A DNA stretch of 64,000 bases, from positions 1,922,001-1,986,000 of the forward strand of contig NZ_CP036524.1 of the NCBI RefSeq assembly GCF_008281175.1, given 5' to 3'. A program made the position numbers and the translations under genes. Origin of the DNA: [Clostridium] hylemonae DSM 15053 (GTDB taxonomy: Bacteria; Bacillota; Clostridia; Lachnospirales; Lachnospiraceae). A model generated the notes under the pieces. The model did not search any database, was not told the origin of the DNA, and was given only the letters and a program-made list of their open reading frames with translations. Shown here in pieces: positions 26,185 to 34,210 of the stretch. Each line of letters starts with the position of its first letter. Within the stretch, counting starts at the first letter, position 1.

Positions 26185-26676
26185 CTAAAAAATAATATTG
26201 ACAAGACGCTTTAGCATGCCGTCGGCTGCGATCCCGATCAGCAGACCGGTGATAAGCCCGGCAATGAGCAGTACAGGTATGTAGTATATGACACTGAACG
26301 TCTCCACCACGGCCATGGCGATGACAAGTTGTCCGATATTATGGCACACACCCCCGGCGATGCTGATTCCCAAGATACTGAATCCGCCCTTCTTTTTCAG
26401 AAGCGCCATCACTGTCAGGCTGAGAAGTCCTCCGGCGAGACTGTAGATAATACTGAAGTAATTTCCAAAAATAAATCCTGAAAGCACAACTCTCACGACA
26501 GATAAGAGATAAGTCTCTTTCAGGCTCATCTTATACAATGCAACAACGATGATCAGATTGGCGAGTCCCAATTTGACTCCCGGAATCCCTATATGGAACG
26601 GTATGAGAGTCTCCACATAGCTGAATATGAGCGCCAGCGCAGTGAACACACCAAAATAAGCTACCCTGTTTTTCAC
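26185..26676 (-). CDS. Gx transporter family protein (heptaprenyl diphosphate synthase component I type)
   Basis: A 163-residue membrane protein with five to six segments: LALIFSYVETLIPFHIGIPGVKLGLANLIIVVALY is the family hallmark. Older annotation calls it heptaprenyl diphosphate synthase subunit I, but the fold is like an ECF S-type transporter. In many Firmicutes it pairs, as here, with a NusG domain II protein and lies near Rnf or ApbE genes, so a role linked to membrane redox or quinone/flavin chemistry is possible. No substrate is known. Confidence 0.8.
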   Translation of the reverse strand: MKNRVAYFGVFTALALIFSYVETLIPFHIGIPGVKLGLANLIIVVALYKMSLKETYLLSVVRVVLSGFIFGNYFSIIYSLAGGLLSLTVMALLKKKGGFSILGISIAGGVCHNIGQLVIAMAVVETFSVIYYIPVLLIAGLITGLLIGIAADGMLKRLVNIIF

Positions 26677-26688
26677 CCCGGTATCCTC

Positions 26689-27054
26689 CTAATTGGTCAC
26701 AGCGTCGAATTCGCTCTCTTCACTGCTCTCCACTTCCACGACTACTTTATTCGGAAGACAGATGATATTTTCATGATTCATGGATACCGCCTTCTGATGC
26801 ACGCAGAGCTGGTCCGGGCAGTCAGCGCTTATCATACTCGCTTTCCCGTTTTTGATCTGAAGAATATTTGTCCCGCCGTTGATACTGACTTCTCTGTCCT
26901 CCGACAGACTGTACGTACCTTCGATCTCTCCATTCACCTTCACCGTGACGCAGTTGGCGCCTCTGCCTCCCACGACCTGATGAAACAGAAAAGCTCCTCC
27001 GGCGACACATACGATAATAAGTATGAGAATCCAGTCTTTTTTCTTTAACTTCAT
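26689..27054 (-). CDS. NusG domain II-containing secreted/membrane protein
   Basis: A 121-residue protein with an N-terminal membrane anchor (residues 7-24) and a single NusG domain II body: VTVKVNGEIEGTYSLSEDREVSI, ISADCPDQLCVHQKAVSMNHENIICLPNKVVVEV. The CPDQLCVHQ cysteine pair is characteristic. Despite the name it is not the transcription factor. It is first in the run leading to ruvAB and is divergent from apbE. Confidence 0.85.
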   Translation of the reverse strand: MKLKKKDWILILIIVCVAGGAFLFHQVVGGRGANCVTVKVNGEIEGTYSLSEDREVSINGGTNILQIKNGKASMISADCPDQLCVHQKAVSMNHENIICLPNKVVVEVESSEESEFDAVTN

Positions 27055-27087
27055 TTTTCATATACCTGCCTTTTCTCTCTATGGACT

Positions 27088-27116
27088 ATTCTAGCACAAG
27101 AAACCTTCCCCCGCAA
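27088..27116 (-). promoter_or_regulatory. Promoter of the NusG-II/Gx/ruvAB run
   Basis: Minus strand TTGCGG, 17-base spacer, TAGAAT, about 35 bases before the start at 27054. Confidence 0.55.
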
Positions 27117-27153
27117 CCACATGTTCGATTACATGTCACGATCCTAATTTCGA

Positions 27154-27181
27154 TTGCATATCCTCCCGTTCGTGGTATAAT
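27154..27181 (+). promoter_or_regulatory. Promoter of apbE
   Basis: TTGCAT, 16-base spacer, TATAAT with an upstream TGG (extended -10). CGTTC and GAACG flank the -10 as a short inverted repeat that could be an operator. Confidence 0.75.
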
Positions 27182-27255
27182 ATGAACGATGGGCAGTAAG
27201 AAGAGACTGTTCTATATAATAATAATTACAAATAAGTATAAATATGAGGTGTTTT

Positions 27256-28239
27256 ATGAAATATAAAAAATTTACAGCACTCGCCACTGCAGCTATGCTG
27301 CTCATGACCGGCTGTTCCGGCCTTCCGAAAGAACGTGACAGCCAGACGTATACGGATACCCTTTTTGACACGGTGATCTCCGTTCAGATCCTGGACAGCG
27401 TGGATGAGGATGTCCTGAAAGGCTGCGAGACACTCTGCAAAAAATATGACGCCATGTTCTCCCGCACAAATGAAGACAGCGAAATATCCCGCATCAACAG
27501 CGCCGGCGGCGTCCCTGTGGAAGTGTCGGATGAGACGGTCAAGCTCATTAAAAAAGGAATCTATTACAGTGAATTATCCGGCGGCGCGTTTGACATCACC
27601 ATCGCCCCGGTCGTAAACCTCTGGGATTTTCAGGCGGAAGATCCTGTCCCGCCCTCCCCGGAAGATGCCGCCGCGGCAGCCGGCCATGTAAATTACAAGA
27701 ACATTGTCATATCGGACAACAAAGTCTCCCTTTCAGACCCGGAGGCCGGGATCGACCTGGGCGCCATCGCAAAAGGGTACATTGCAGACCGCCTGAAGGA
27801 TTATCTCGAAAAACAGGGTGTGAAGCACGCGCTCATCAACCTGGGGGGAAATGTACTCGCCCTCGGTACAAAGCTGGACGGTTCTGATTACAACATCGGT
27901 ATCCAGAAACCGTTTGACGAGAGCGGAAATCCCGTCACTTCCGTACGCATTTCCGACCAGTCGGTCGTCACATCGGGCATCTACCAGAGATATTTTAAAA
28001 AGGACGGGACGATATATCATCATATACTGGATCCGGCCACCGGATACCCATGTAAAAACAACCTGTACAGCGTTACGATCATTACCGACTCCTCACTCAC
28101 CGCGGACGCGCTGAGCACTACATGTTTTCTTCTCGGCTATGACAGAGGCATGAAACTCATAGACCAGTTGGACAATGTAGACGCAGTATTTATCACGGAC
28201 GACAATGAGATTCATTATTCAAGTAATTTCCAAAAATAA
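27256..28239 (+). CDS. apbE: FMN transferase ApbE, lipoprotein
   Basis: A 327-residue lipoprotein. The signal peptide ends in LMTGC (lipobox), so it is anchored outside the membrane. Family motifs are DTLFDTVISVQ, the SGGAFDITIAPVVNLW region, GIDLGAIAKGYIADRL, HALINLGGNVLALG, and HHILDPATGYPCKNNLYSVTII near 250-270. ApbE covalently attaches FMN to threonines, including those of RnfG and RnfD encoded nearby. GAGGTG precedes ATG 27256; the ATG at 27244 is itself part of that Shine-Dalgarno region. It is the only plus-strand gene in this part of the window. Confidence 0.94.
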   Translation: MKYKKFTALATAAMLLMTGCSGLPKERDSQTYTDTLFDTVISVQILDSVDEDVLKGCETLCKKYDAMFSRTNEDSEISRINSAGGVPVEVSDETVKLIKKGIYYSELSGGAFDITIAPVVNLWDFQAEDPVPPSPEDAAAAAGHVNYKNIVISDNKVSLSDPEAGIDLGAIAKGYIADRLKDYLEKQGVKHALINLGGNVLALGTKLDGSDYNIGIQKPFDESGNPVTSVRISDQSVVTSGIYQRYFKKDGTIYHHILDPATGYPCKNNLYSVTIITDSSLTADALSTTCFLLGYDRGMKLIDQLDNVDAVFITDDNEIHYSSNFQK

Positions 28240-28252
28240 AATACAGGAAACA

Positions 28253-28294
28253 GAGTCAGGGACAGCACGCGAATCACATGCCAGACCCTGACTC
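28253..28294 (+). terminator. Terminator of apbE
   Basis: GAGTCAGGG, about 24-base loop, CCCTGACTC, then TTTTATTT. Confidence 0.8.
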
Positions 28295-28340
28295 TTTTAT
28301 TTCCGTTATATCAGATCCTGCAGCTGCGCTGCTTCACTTT

Positions 28341-28865
28341 CTAGTAATATCTGTATGTTCCGATAGAGGCAACTCCGAATATGAACAAAAAGATTATTGC
28401 CAATAAGACCGCAATTCCCATAATTATAAGGTATGCACGGCAGTAGTTTCTCCGGTTGATATTTCCGTTCTTTCCGAATGCCCACACAAAATAAAGAATA
28501 ATGCCCACACACGGAATAAACGTCATGATCAAAATGGTAAGAAGCCAGTCTCCCATGGACATGGGACTCTGGTCCATGCCTGTATCGTAGTTCGTATTAT
28601 AACCTTCATTATTTCCCACATTGTAATTATAATTGTCCTGATAGCTTCCCCGGCTGTTCTGACTGCTGCTGTTGCCATTGTATCCGTACTGTCCGGGAGC
28701 CGCGTCCTGTCCGTACGTACTGTTCTGACTGTAGCCTTCATTCGGATCCGTGTATGTATACTGCGTGCTCTGCGGGTTCGTCCCATGCGCCCCAGTATTC
28801 TCTTCTTTTTGGGAGTTGGCCTCTTCGTTCGTATTTTCAGGTGCGTTGTCAAAGTTGTTCTCCAT
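28341..28865 (-). CDS. Membrane protein with Asn/Gln/Tyr-rich N-terminal tail
   Basis: A 174-residue protein. Residues 1-105 are low-complexity, rich in Asn, Gln, Ser, Tyr and Gly (for example YTYTDPNEGYSQNSTYGQD). Two membrane segments follow, with MGDWLLTILIMTFIPCVGIILYFVWAF typical of small DUF4190-like or interferon-induced-type membrane proteins. GAGGAGG precedes ATG 28865. It has its own promoter. Function unknown. Confidence 0.7.
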   Translation of the reverse strand: MENNFDNAPENTNEEANSQKEENTGAHGTNPQSTQYTYTDPNEGYSQNSTYGQDAAPGQYGYNGNSSSQNSRGSYQDNYNYNVGNNEGYNTNYDTGMDQSPMSMGDWLLTILIMTFIPCVGIILYFVWAFGKNGNINRRNYCRAYLIIMGIAVLLAIIFLFIFGVASIGTYRYY

Positions 28866-28895
28866 CGTAATGTCCTCCTCGATCATATTAACGCT

Positions 28896-28924
28896 ATTTT
28901 ATCATGCACATTGTATAAATGCAA
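28896..28924 (-). promoter_or_regulatory. Promoter of the Asn-rich membrane protein gene
   Basis: Minus strand TTGCAT, 17-base spacer, TAAAAT, about 30 bases before the start. Confidence 0.7.
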
Positions 28925-28926
28925 GA

Positions 28927-28976
28927 GGGCCGGTTTCCGTGCCGGGAGAAATCCCTCCCGCACAGAAAACCGGCCC
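28927..28976. terminator. Terminator-like hairpin downstream of rnfB
   Basis: GGGCCGGTTT...CCGGGAG, four-base loop, CTCCCG...AAACCGGCCC: a long GC-rich stem. The good T-run (28985-28991) is on the plus-strand side; the minus-strand side reads TCTTGCATTT. It most likely ends the rnf operon, perhaps with weak U-tract. Confidence 0.55.
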
Positions 28977-28994
28977 CGCTGTCCTTTTTTTGCA

Positions 28995-29786
28995 CTACAG
29001 AATGATCTTTTTCGGACATTTTTCAGCACATGCACCGCAGTTCGTACATTTCTCGGAATCTATGTATGCGATATTGTCTACAACCTTTACCGCATCGAAC
29101 TGGCATACCTTCTCGCACATTTTACAGCCGATACATCCGACAGAGCAGGCTTTCATCACATCCTTGCCCTTATCTTTTGAACTGCACTGTACGAGATGTT
29201 TCTGGTCATACGGAACAAGCTCTATCAGACGCTTCGGACACGCAGCGATACACTTCCCGCATGCTTTACATGCCTCTTTGTCTACCACGGCAACCCCGTC
29301 GATAACGTGAATGGCATCAAAAGGACATGCTTTCACACAGCTTCCTTCTCCAAGGCAGCCGTAATTACAGGATTTCGGTCCGCCATTCTGCATCATATTC
29401 ACCATGATACAGTCATTTACACCGTGATACTCATAATCCTGTTTTGCCTTTTCACACGTACCCGCACACTTAACAAAAGCTACCTGATGTACCTGCTCTC
29501 CTGCTTCCTGGCCCATGATCTCACCGATCTTTGCGGCAACCGGCGCCCCGCCCACGGGGCATCCGCCAACTTCCGCCTCACCTTTTACAATGGCCGCAGC
29601 CAGACCAGAGCAGCCGGCGTATCCGCAGCCGCCGCAGTTATTACCTGGAAGTACCCCCATGATGGCTTCCTCCCGCTCATCTACTTCAACTGCAAATTTC
29701 TTTCCTGCAATCCCAAGGAACACACCAATGAATAATCCGGTGCCGCCCACGATTACAGCAGCCATAATAATACCTGTTACACTCAT
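28995..29786 (-). CDS. rnfB: Rnf complex subunit RnfB (Fe-S protein)
   Basis: A 263-residue subunit. An N-terminal membrane anchor (residues 5-27) precedes a 4Fe-4S domain with NNCGGCGYAGC (about 49-59) and CPVGG. Downstream are four ferredoxin-type motifs: CNYGCLGEGSCVKACP, CKACGKCIAACP, CSVGCIGCKMCEKVC and CTNCGACAEKCP. RnfB takes electrons from reduced ferredoxin into the ion-pumping Rnf complex. It is last in rnfCDGEAB. Confidence 0.96.
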   Translation of the reverse strand: MSVTGIIMAAVIVGGTGLFIGVFLGIAGKKFAVEVDEREEAIMGVLPGNNCGGCGYAGCSGLAAAIVKGEAEVGGCPVGGAPVAAKIGEIMGQEAGEQVHQVAFVKCAGTCEKAKQDYEYHGVNDCIMVNMMQNGGPKSCNYGCLGEGSCVKACPFDAIHVIDGVAVVDKEACKACGKCIAACPKRLIELVPYDQKHLVQCSSKDKGKDVMKACSVGCIGCKMCEKVCQFDAVKVVDNIAYIDSEKCTNCGACAEKCPKKIIL

Positions 29787-29798
29787 TGTCAGCCCCTC

Positions 29799-30389
29799 CT
29801 ATATTAGTCCGGAGAATCCGAAAAACGCAATCGCCATAAGGCTTGCCGTAATCAATACGATCGGAGTTCCCTGGAAAGATTCTGATACGTCATTATACTC
29901 GATTTTCTCACGGATACCTGCCATGATCACGATCGCAAGTGCAAAACCTGCGGAAGTACCGATCCCATTGATCACACCCTGTAAAACAGAATATTCTTTC
30001 TGTACATTCGTAAGTGCAACGCCGAGGACCGCACAGTTTGTCGTGATCAGAGGAAGGTATACGCCGAGCGCCTGATACAGCGACGGTATGGCCTTCTTAA
30101 GGAACATTTCAACAAACTGCACAAGACAGGCAATAACAAGAATAAATACGATAGTCTGTAAGTAGACTAATTTGCCTCCCATGATCGCTTCATTTGCAAG
30201 AATGAACTTGTAGATCAGACTCGTCACAAAAGACGCGATCGTGATAACGAAGATAACTGCGCCGCCCATTCCGGCCGCGGTCTCTACTTTCTTTGATACA
30301 CCGAGAAACGGACAGATTCCCAAAAACTGGCTGAGTACAACGTTATTAACGAGCGCAGAACCAATTGCTATAATAAGTAATTCTCTCAT
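29799..30389 (-). CDS. rnfA: Rnf complex subunit RnfA
   Basis: A 196-residue membrane protein with six segments, starting MRELLIIAIGSALVNNVVLSQFLGICPFLGVS. The conserved cysteines in GICPF and TTNCAVLGVAL ligate the intramembrane 2Fe-2S cluster shared by RnfA and RnfE. It lies 12 bases upstream of rnfB. Confidence 0.96.
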   Translation of the reverse strand: MRELLIIAIGSALVNNVVLSQFLGICPFLGVSKKVETAAGMGGAVIFVITIASFVTSLIYKFILANEAIMGGKLVYLQTIVFILVIACLVQFVEMFLKKAIPSLYQALGVYLPLITTNCAVLGVALTNVQKEYSVLQGVINGIGTSAGFALAIVIMAGIREKIEYNDVSESFQGTPIVLITASLMAIAFFGFSGLI

Positions 30390-30405
30390 GATCTATGTAC
30401 TCCTC

Positions 30406-31134
30406 CTATTCTTTCTCATTTCCTGTCGGAAAAACTTTGCCGCCGCACGCGCTGTTTGTACATGATGCACAGCCTTCTCCGCAGGATACTGTCTCTACTT
30501 GTTTCTTTCCTTTTCTTGCCGCGTTATTCTTCACTTTGTTCTGAAGAGCCGTAAGCCCCGCGAGAACAAGGAATGCTCCCGGTGCAAGGATAAAAATGGT
30601 GACCGGAACATAGCCTGCTTTTCCGACAGAACTGTCTGCCAGTGGAAGAAGCTGGAATCCGAATGCTTTGCCGGCACCGATGATCTCACGCACAACACCG
30701 ATCGCCGTGAGGCCTACCGTAAATCCAAGCCCCATCCCAATACCGTCAAAGATAGACGGAAGTACCGGGTTCTTGGACGCGTAGCTCTCTGCACGGCCAA
30801 GGATGATACAGTTAACAACGATCAGCGGAATGTAGATCCCAAGAGAATCGTACAGACTTGGAACAAATCCTTCCAGCAGGAACTGTACGATAGTAACGAA
30901 GGACGCCACGATTACGATAAATGCCGGCATTCTGACTGAATCAGGGATGATCTTGCGCAGCATGGATATCAACATATTGGAAAGCACAAGTACGACTGTC
31001 GTGGACAGACCCATACCTACACCGTTTATTGCGGATGTTGTCACCGCGAGGGTTGGACACATACCTAACATCAGGACGAAGGTAGGATTTTCTTTGACCA
31101 AACCGTTATATACTCTTTCGGTACATTTATTCAT
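30406..31134 (-). CDS. rnfE: Rnf complex subunit RnfE with cysteine-rich C-terminal tail
   Basis: A 242-residue membrane protein homologous to RnfA. The core (residues 1-205) has LMLGMCPTLAVTTSAINGVGMG and VVNCIILGRAE, supplying the second half of the intramembrane Fe-S site. After the last helix (LAGLTALQNKVKNNAARKG) comes an added tail of about 35 residues with VSCGEGCASCTNSACGG: four cysteines in CxxxCxxCxxxxC spacing, probably cytosolic. RnfE proteins normally end near the last helix or with a shorter tail. Confidence 0.94.
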   Translation of the reverse strand: MNKCTERVYNGLVKENPTFVLMLGMCPTLAVTTSAINGVGMGLSTTVVLVLSNMLISMLRKIIPDSVRMPAFIVIVASFVTIVQFLLEGFVPSLYDSLGIYIPLIVVNCIILGRAESYASKNPVLPSIFDGIGMGLGFTVGLTAIGVVREIIGAGKAFGFQLLPLADSSVGKAGYVPVTIFILAPGAFLVLAGLTALQNKVKNNAARKGKKQVETVSCGEGCASCTNSACGGKVFPTGNEKE

Positions 31135-31148
31135 CTCACACTACCTCC

Positions 31149-31733
31149 TTAAAATGCATTCTGGTAATATCCGAGAGCAGCGTTGACCGCTCCGGTTACC
31201 GCTCTTGATGTTATCGTTGCTCCGCTCAATGCATCGATAGGCTCCCCGTCTCCGCCATCCTTGGACACAACGAATCTGTCTGTCTGCTTTCCTTCATACT
31301 GCTTGTAAAATGCAGGCTCTGTCGCTCTCATTCCAAGGCCGGCAGTCTCACTGATGGAAAGAATCGAGATTCCGCTTACCGTCCCGTCATTCTTGATACC
31401 GACTGTGATCTTTATATCACCGCCGTATCCTTCTTTGTCGGTCGCTGTGACGATATATCCGGCTTCACCGCCCTGAACCTCACAGACTTCGTCGATCGTA
31501 GCTTTTACGCCCAGGTCCTTGACCGCCTTGTCAGCCGCCTTCATATCTACATCTGTCTCTTTAAAATCATCCGCAGACGCCTCAGGGAACACTTGCTGCC
31601 ATGCTTCCTTCTTGGCCGCATCCTGTGCCTGCGCGATCGGCTCCTTTGTGATCTCATATACAAAGCCAAGGCCGATACCTGACACAAGCGTGATTATTGT
31701 GAGGATGATCGCATTTTTTACAATTTTATTCAT
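31149..31733 (-). CDS. rnfG: Rnf complex subunit RnfG (flavinylated)
   Basis: A 194-residue subunit with one N-terminal membrane anchor and an FMN-binding domain facing outside. The ApbE flavinylation site is DALSGATITSRAVTGAV near residue 170, where the threonine after SGA carries FMN. Other family motifs are YGGDIKITVGI and ETAGLGMRA. Its start overlaps the rnfD stop by one base (TAATG). Confidence 0.95.
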   Translation of the reverse strand: MNKIVKNAIILTIITLVSGIGLGFVYEITKEPIAQAQDAAKKEAWQQVFPEASADDFKETDVDMKAADKAVKDLGVKATIDEVCEVQGGEAGYIVTATDKEGYGGDIKITVGIKNDGTVSGISILSISETAGLGMRATEPAFYKQYEGKQTDRFVVSKDGGDGEPIDALSGATITSRAVTGAVNAALGYYQNAF

Positions 31734-32680
31734 TATTTTTCTCCTCCTTTACCAAATGGTTTTGGAAGAGTAACCTTCTCGATCAGCGGTACAAAAAGGT
31801 TACTGATAATAATCGCATAGGAAACGCCTTCTGCGGAACCGCCGAACAGACGGAACAGTCCGGTCAGTATGCCAAGCATGGCTCCGTATACAAGCTGCCC
31901 CCTCTTCGTGATAGGTGACGTGACATAGTCGGTCGCCATAAACCAGGCGCCGAGCATAAGGCCGCCGCCGCAAAGGTGCGCCGTAATATACTGCACATCG
32001 AAGAATCCGACATTTGCATTGCTGAATTGTCCGAAGATGCCGATAAAGATCACAAATGTAACAATATATGTACCAGGAATACGAAGGTCGATAGCGCCGA
32101 TCAGTATCAGGAAAATAGCTCCGATTATAATGGCGATCACGGAAGTCTCTCCTATTGTTCCCGGTATCGTACCGACGAGCATCTTCATTGAATCTACAGA
32201 CTGCCCGCTCTTGAGCAGCGCAAGCGGGGTCGGTCCTGTCACTCCGTCATAGATAAAGGTCGTCATCTGTCCTGTAAAAGATATGAGCAGAAAACATCTC
32301 GCTCCAAGAGCAGGGTTCATAAAGTTCTGTCCCAGCCCTCCAAAGAGCTGCTTTACCACAAGGATACCGAACACACTGCCGAGCGCGCCCATCCACCACG
32401 GAGCGGACGCCGGCATGTTGAGTCCGAGCAGCAGACCAGTTACAACAGCACTGAAGTCATTGATCGTGACTTTTCTGTGCATCAGCTTCTCATAAATGTA
32501 CTCTGTTAAAACTGCCGAGACCGTTGTGCTTAAAAGCATAATAAACGCGGGCAGTCCGAAGTTCCAAACGCCGAACGCCGACGCAGGCAGCAGCGCGATC
32601 GTCACACACAGCATAATATTGGCTGAAGTGACTTTGGAACGTATGTGTGGTGAAGATGACATTTTTATATTGTTCTCCAC
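31733..32680 (-). CDS. rnfD: Rnf complex subunit RnfD (flavinylated membrane subunit)
   Basis: A 315-residue polytopic membrane protein. SPHIRSKVTSANIMLCVTIALLPA is the usual N-terminus; QLFGGLGQNFMNPALGARCFLLISF is diagnostic. The flavinylation threonine lies in DGVTGPTPLALLKSG near residue 155. It forms part of the ion-translocating core. Confidence 0.95.
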   Translation of the reverse strand: MENNIKMSSSPHIRSKVTSANIMLCVTIALLPASAFGVWNFGLPAFIMLLSTTVSAVLTEYIYEKLMHRKVTINDFSAVVTGLLLGLNMPASAPWWMGALGSVFGILVVKQLFGGLGQNFMNPALGARCFLLISFTGQMTTFIYDGVTGPTPLALLKSGQSVDSMKMLVGTIPGTIGETSVIAIIIGAIFLILIGAIDLRIPGTYIVTFVIFIGIFGQFSNANVGFFDVQYITAHLCGGGLMLGAWFMATDYVTSPITKRGQLVYGAMLGILTGLFRLFGGSAEGVSYAIIISNLFVPLIEKVTLPKPFGKGGEK

Positions 32681-32710
32681 GTTAGTTCACCTCTTCCTCT
32701 CATTTCTAGT

Positions 32711-34030
32711 TTATTTTTTCTTGCGGTTGGCCATCGCAATTTTTCTCATAGAACCGATGGACTGTTTCAGCGGACGTTTTGCAGGACATACATAGCTGCA
32801 TGAACCGCATTCCATACACTCCAGCCCTTCCTGTTTTGTAAATGCCTCTTCATCGTGATGTTCCGCATAATCCGCCAGTCTTGAGGGGATCAGCCTGCTC
32901 GGACAGGCTTCCACACAGCGGCCGCAGTTGATGCATGCGGTCGGCTCATATTTGGCCACTTCATCTTTCGTAAGGCAGAGAATAGACGAATTCGTCTTCG
33001 TGATCGGAACGTCCAGTGTAAACATGGAGAATCCCATCATAGGCCCGCCGGAGATCACCTTCTCAGGCTCTTCTTTGAATCCGCCTGCCGCTTCCACGAG
33101 CTCAGCCTGATTCGTTCCGAACAGCACTTTAAAATTACCCGGCTCATTTACGGCATCCCCGCTCACGGTAACGACGCGGTCTATTGACGGTCTGCCTTCT
33201 GCCACGGCCTGATAGATATTGATCATTGTCTCCACATTGTCCACCACGCATCCTGCGTCTGCAGGAAGCATTGCAGAATTAATGGCCCTTCCCGTCGTCG
33301 CGTAGATGAGCTGACGCTCACCGCCCTGCGGATATTTAGTCTTTAATGCGAGCACTTCCATTCGCGGCTCGTCTTTTGTCAGCTCTCTGAGCTTTTCTAT
33401 ACAATCCGGTTTGTTATCCTCCACACCAAAAATACCCTTTGCGTTGTCAAACAGCTTAAGCACTATTTTCATTCCGCCGACGAGTTTTTCCGGAGTCTCC
33501 AGCATACGTCTGTAGTCTGCGGTTATATAAGGCTCACATTCCGCGCAGTTTGCAATAATATAATCGATCTTGTCCGGCTCCTTTGGCGAAAGCTTTACCC
33601 TTGTCGGGAATCCGGCGCCGCCCATGCCGACAACTCCTGCTTCACCGATCGCATTTAAAATGTCTTCTTTTGTCATCTCGTCCAGAGGTTTTGCCGGCTT
33701 ATACTCTGCTTCTTCATATTCACCGTCGTTTTCAACCACGACGCAGTTCACAGTTGCCCCTGTCGGATTCAGGTGCGGCTCTATAGCCTTGACTGTTCCG
33801 GACACAGAAGAATAGACCGGTGCGGACACGAATCCTCCGGCTTCTGCAATCTTCTGACCCTTTAATACACGTTCACCCACCTCGACGATCGGACTGGCAG
33901 GCGCTCCGATATGCTGGGAAACCGGATATACAAGATCACCTTTCGGTTTTACTTCGACAATCGCCTTATCTTTTGCCAGGCTCTTGCCGTCATCAGGGTG
34001 CACACCACCCTTAAACGTTAACAATGCCAT
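32711..34030 (-). CDS. rnfC: Rnf complex subunit RnfC (NADH-binding)
   Basis: A 439-residue peripheral subunit. The N-terminus has FKGGVHPDDGKSLAKDK; a Gly-rich nucleotide/FMN region reads GEAGVVGMGGAGFPTRVKL near 130-150; NCAECEPYITADYR follows. Two 4Fe-4S motifs close the protein: CINCGRCVEACPSRLIP and CMECGSCSYVCPAKRPL. It passes electrons to NAD+. It is the first gene of rnfCDGEAB; AGGAAGG precedes its start. Confidence 0.96.
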   Translation of the reverse strand: MALLTFKGGVHPDDGKSLAKDKAIVEVKPKGDLVYPVSQHIGAPASPIVEVGERVLKGQKIAEAGGFVSAPVYSSVSGTVKAIEPHLNPTGATVNCVVVENDGEYEEAEYKPAKPLDEMTKEDILNAIGEAGVVGMGGAGFPTRVKLSPKEPDKIDYIIANCAECEPYITADYRRMLETPEKLVGGMKIVLKLFDNAKGIFGVEDNKPDCIEKLRELTKDEPRMEVLALKTKYPQGGERQLIYATTGRAINSAMLPADAGCVVDNVETMINIYQAVAEGRPSIDRVVTVSGDAVNEPGNFKVLFGTNQAELVEAAGGFKEEPEKVISGGPMMGFSMFTLDVPITKTNSSILCLTKDEVAKYEPTACINCGRCVEACPSRLIPSRLADYAEHHDEEAFTKQEGLECMECGSCSYVCPAKRPLKQSIGSMRKIAMANRKKK

Positions 34031-34156
34031 CCCATTTTCCTTCCTTCCTGTTTTCTCTTTATATACTATACAAGAAAATACCCGCTTTATCTAGTAAATA
34101 CAGGCAATTCTTTGTATATTTCCAAGTACATCTTGTCGAAATTTTAACATATAAAA

Positions 34157-34180
34157 GATAGAGACTATACAGTCTCTATC
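34157..34180 (-). terminator. Terminator of the rpsA operon
   Basis: Minus strand GATAGAGACT, loop GTAT, AGTCTCTATC, followed by TTTTATATG. It lies about 30 bases after the rpsA stop and upstream of rnfC. Confidence 0.8.
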
Positions 34181-34210
34181 TCCTAATTTCGACACGGATC
34201 ATATACCGCA

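Noticed and set aside
26689-27054. Transcription factor NusG
   Set aside because: Only NusG domain II is present, behind a membrane anchor. There is no NGN or KOW domain arrangement.
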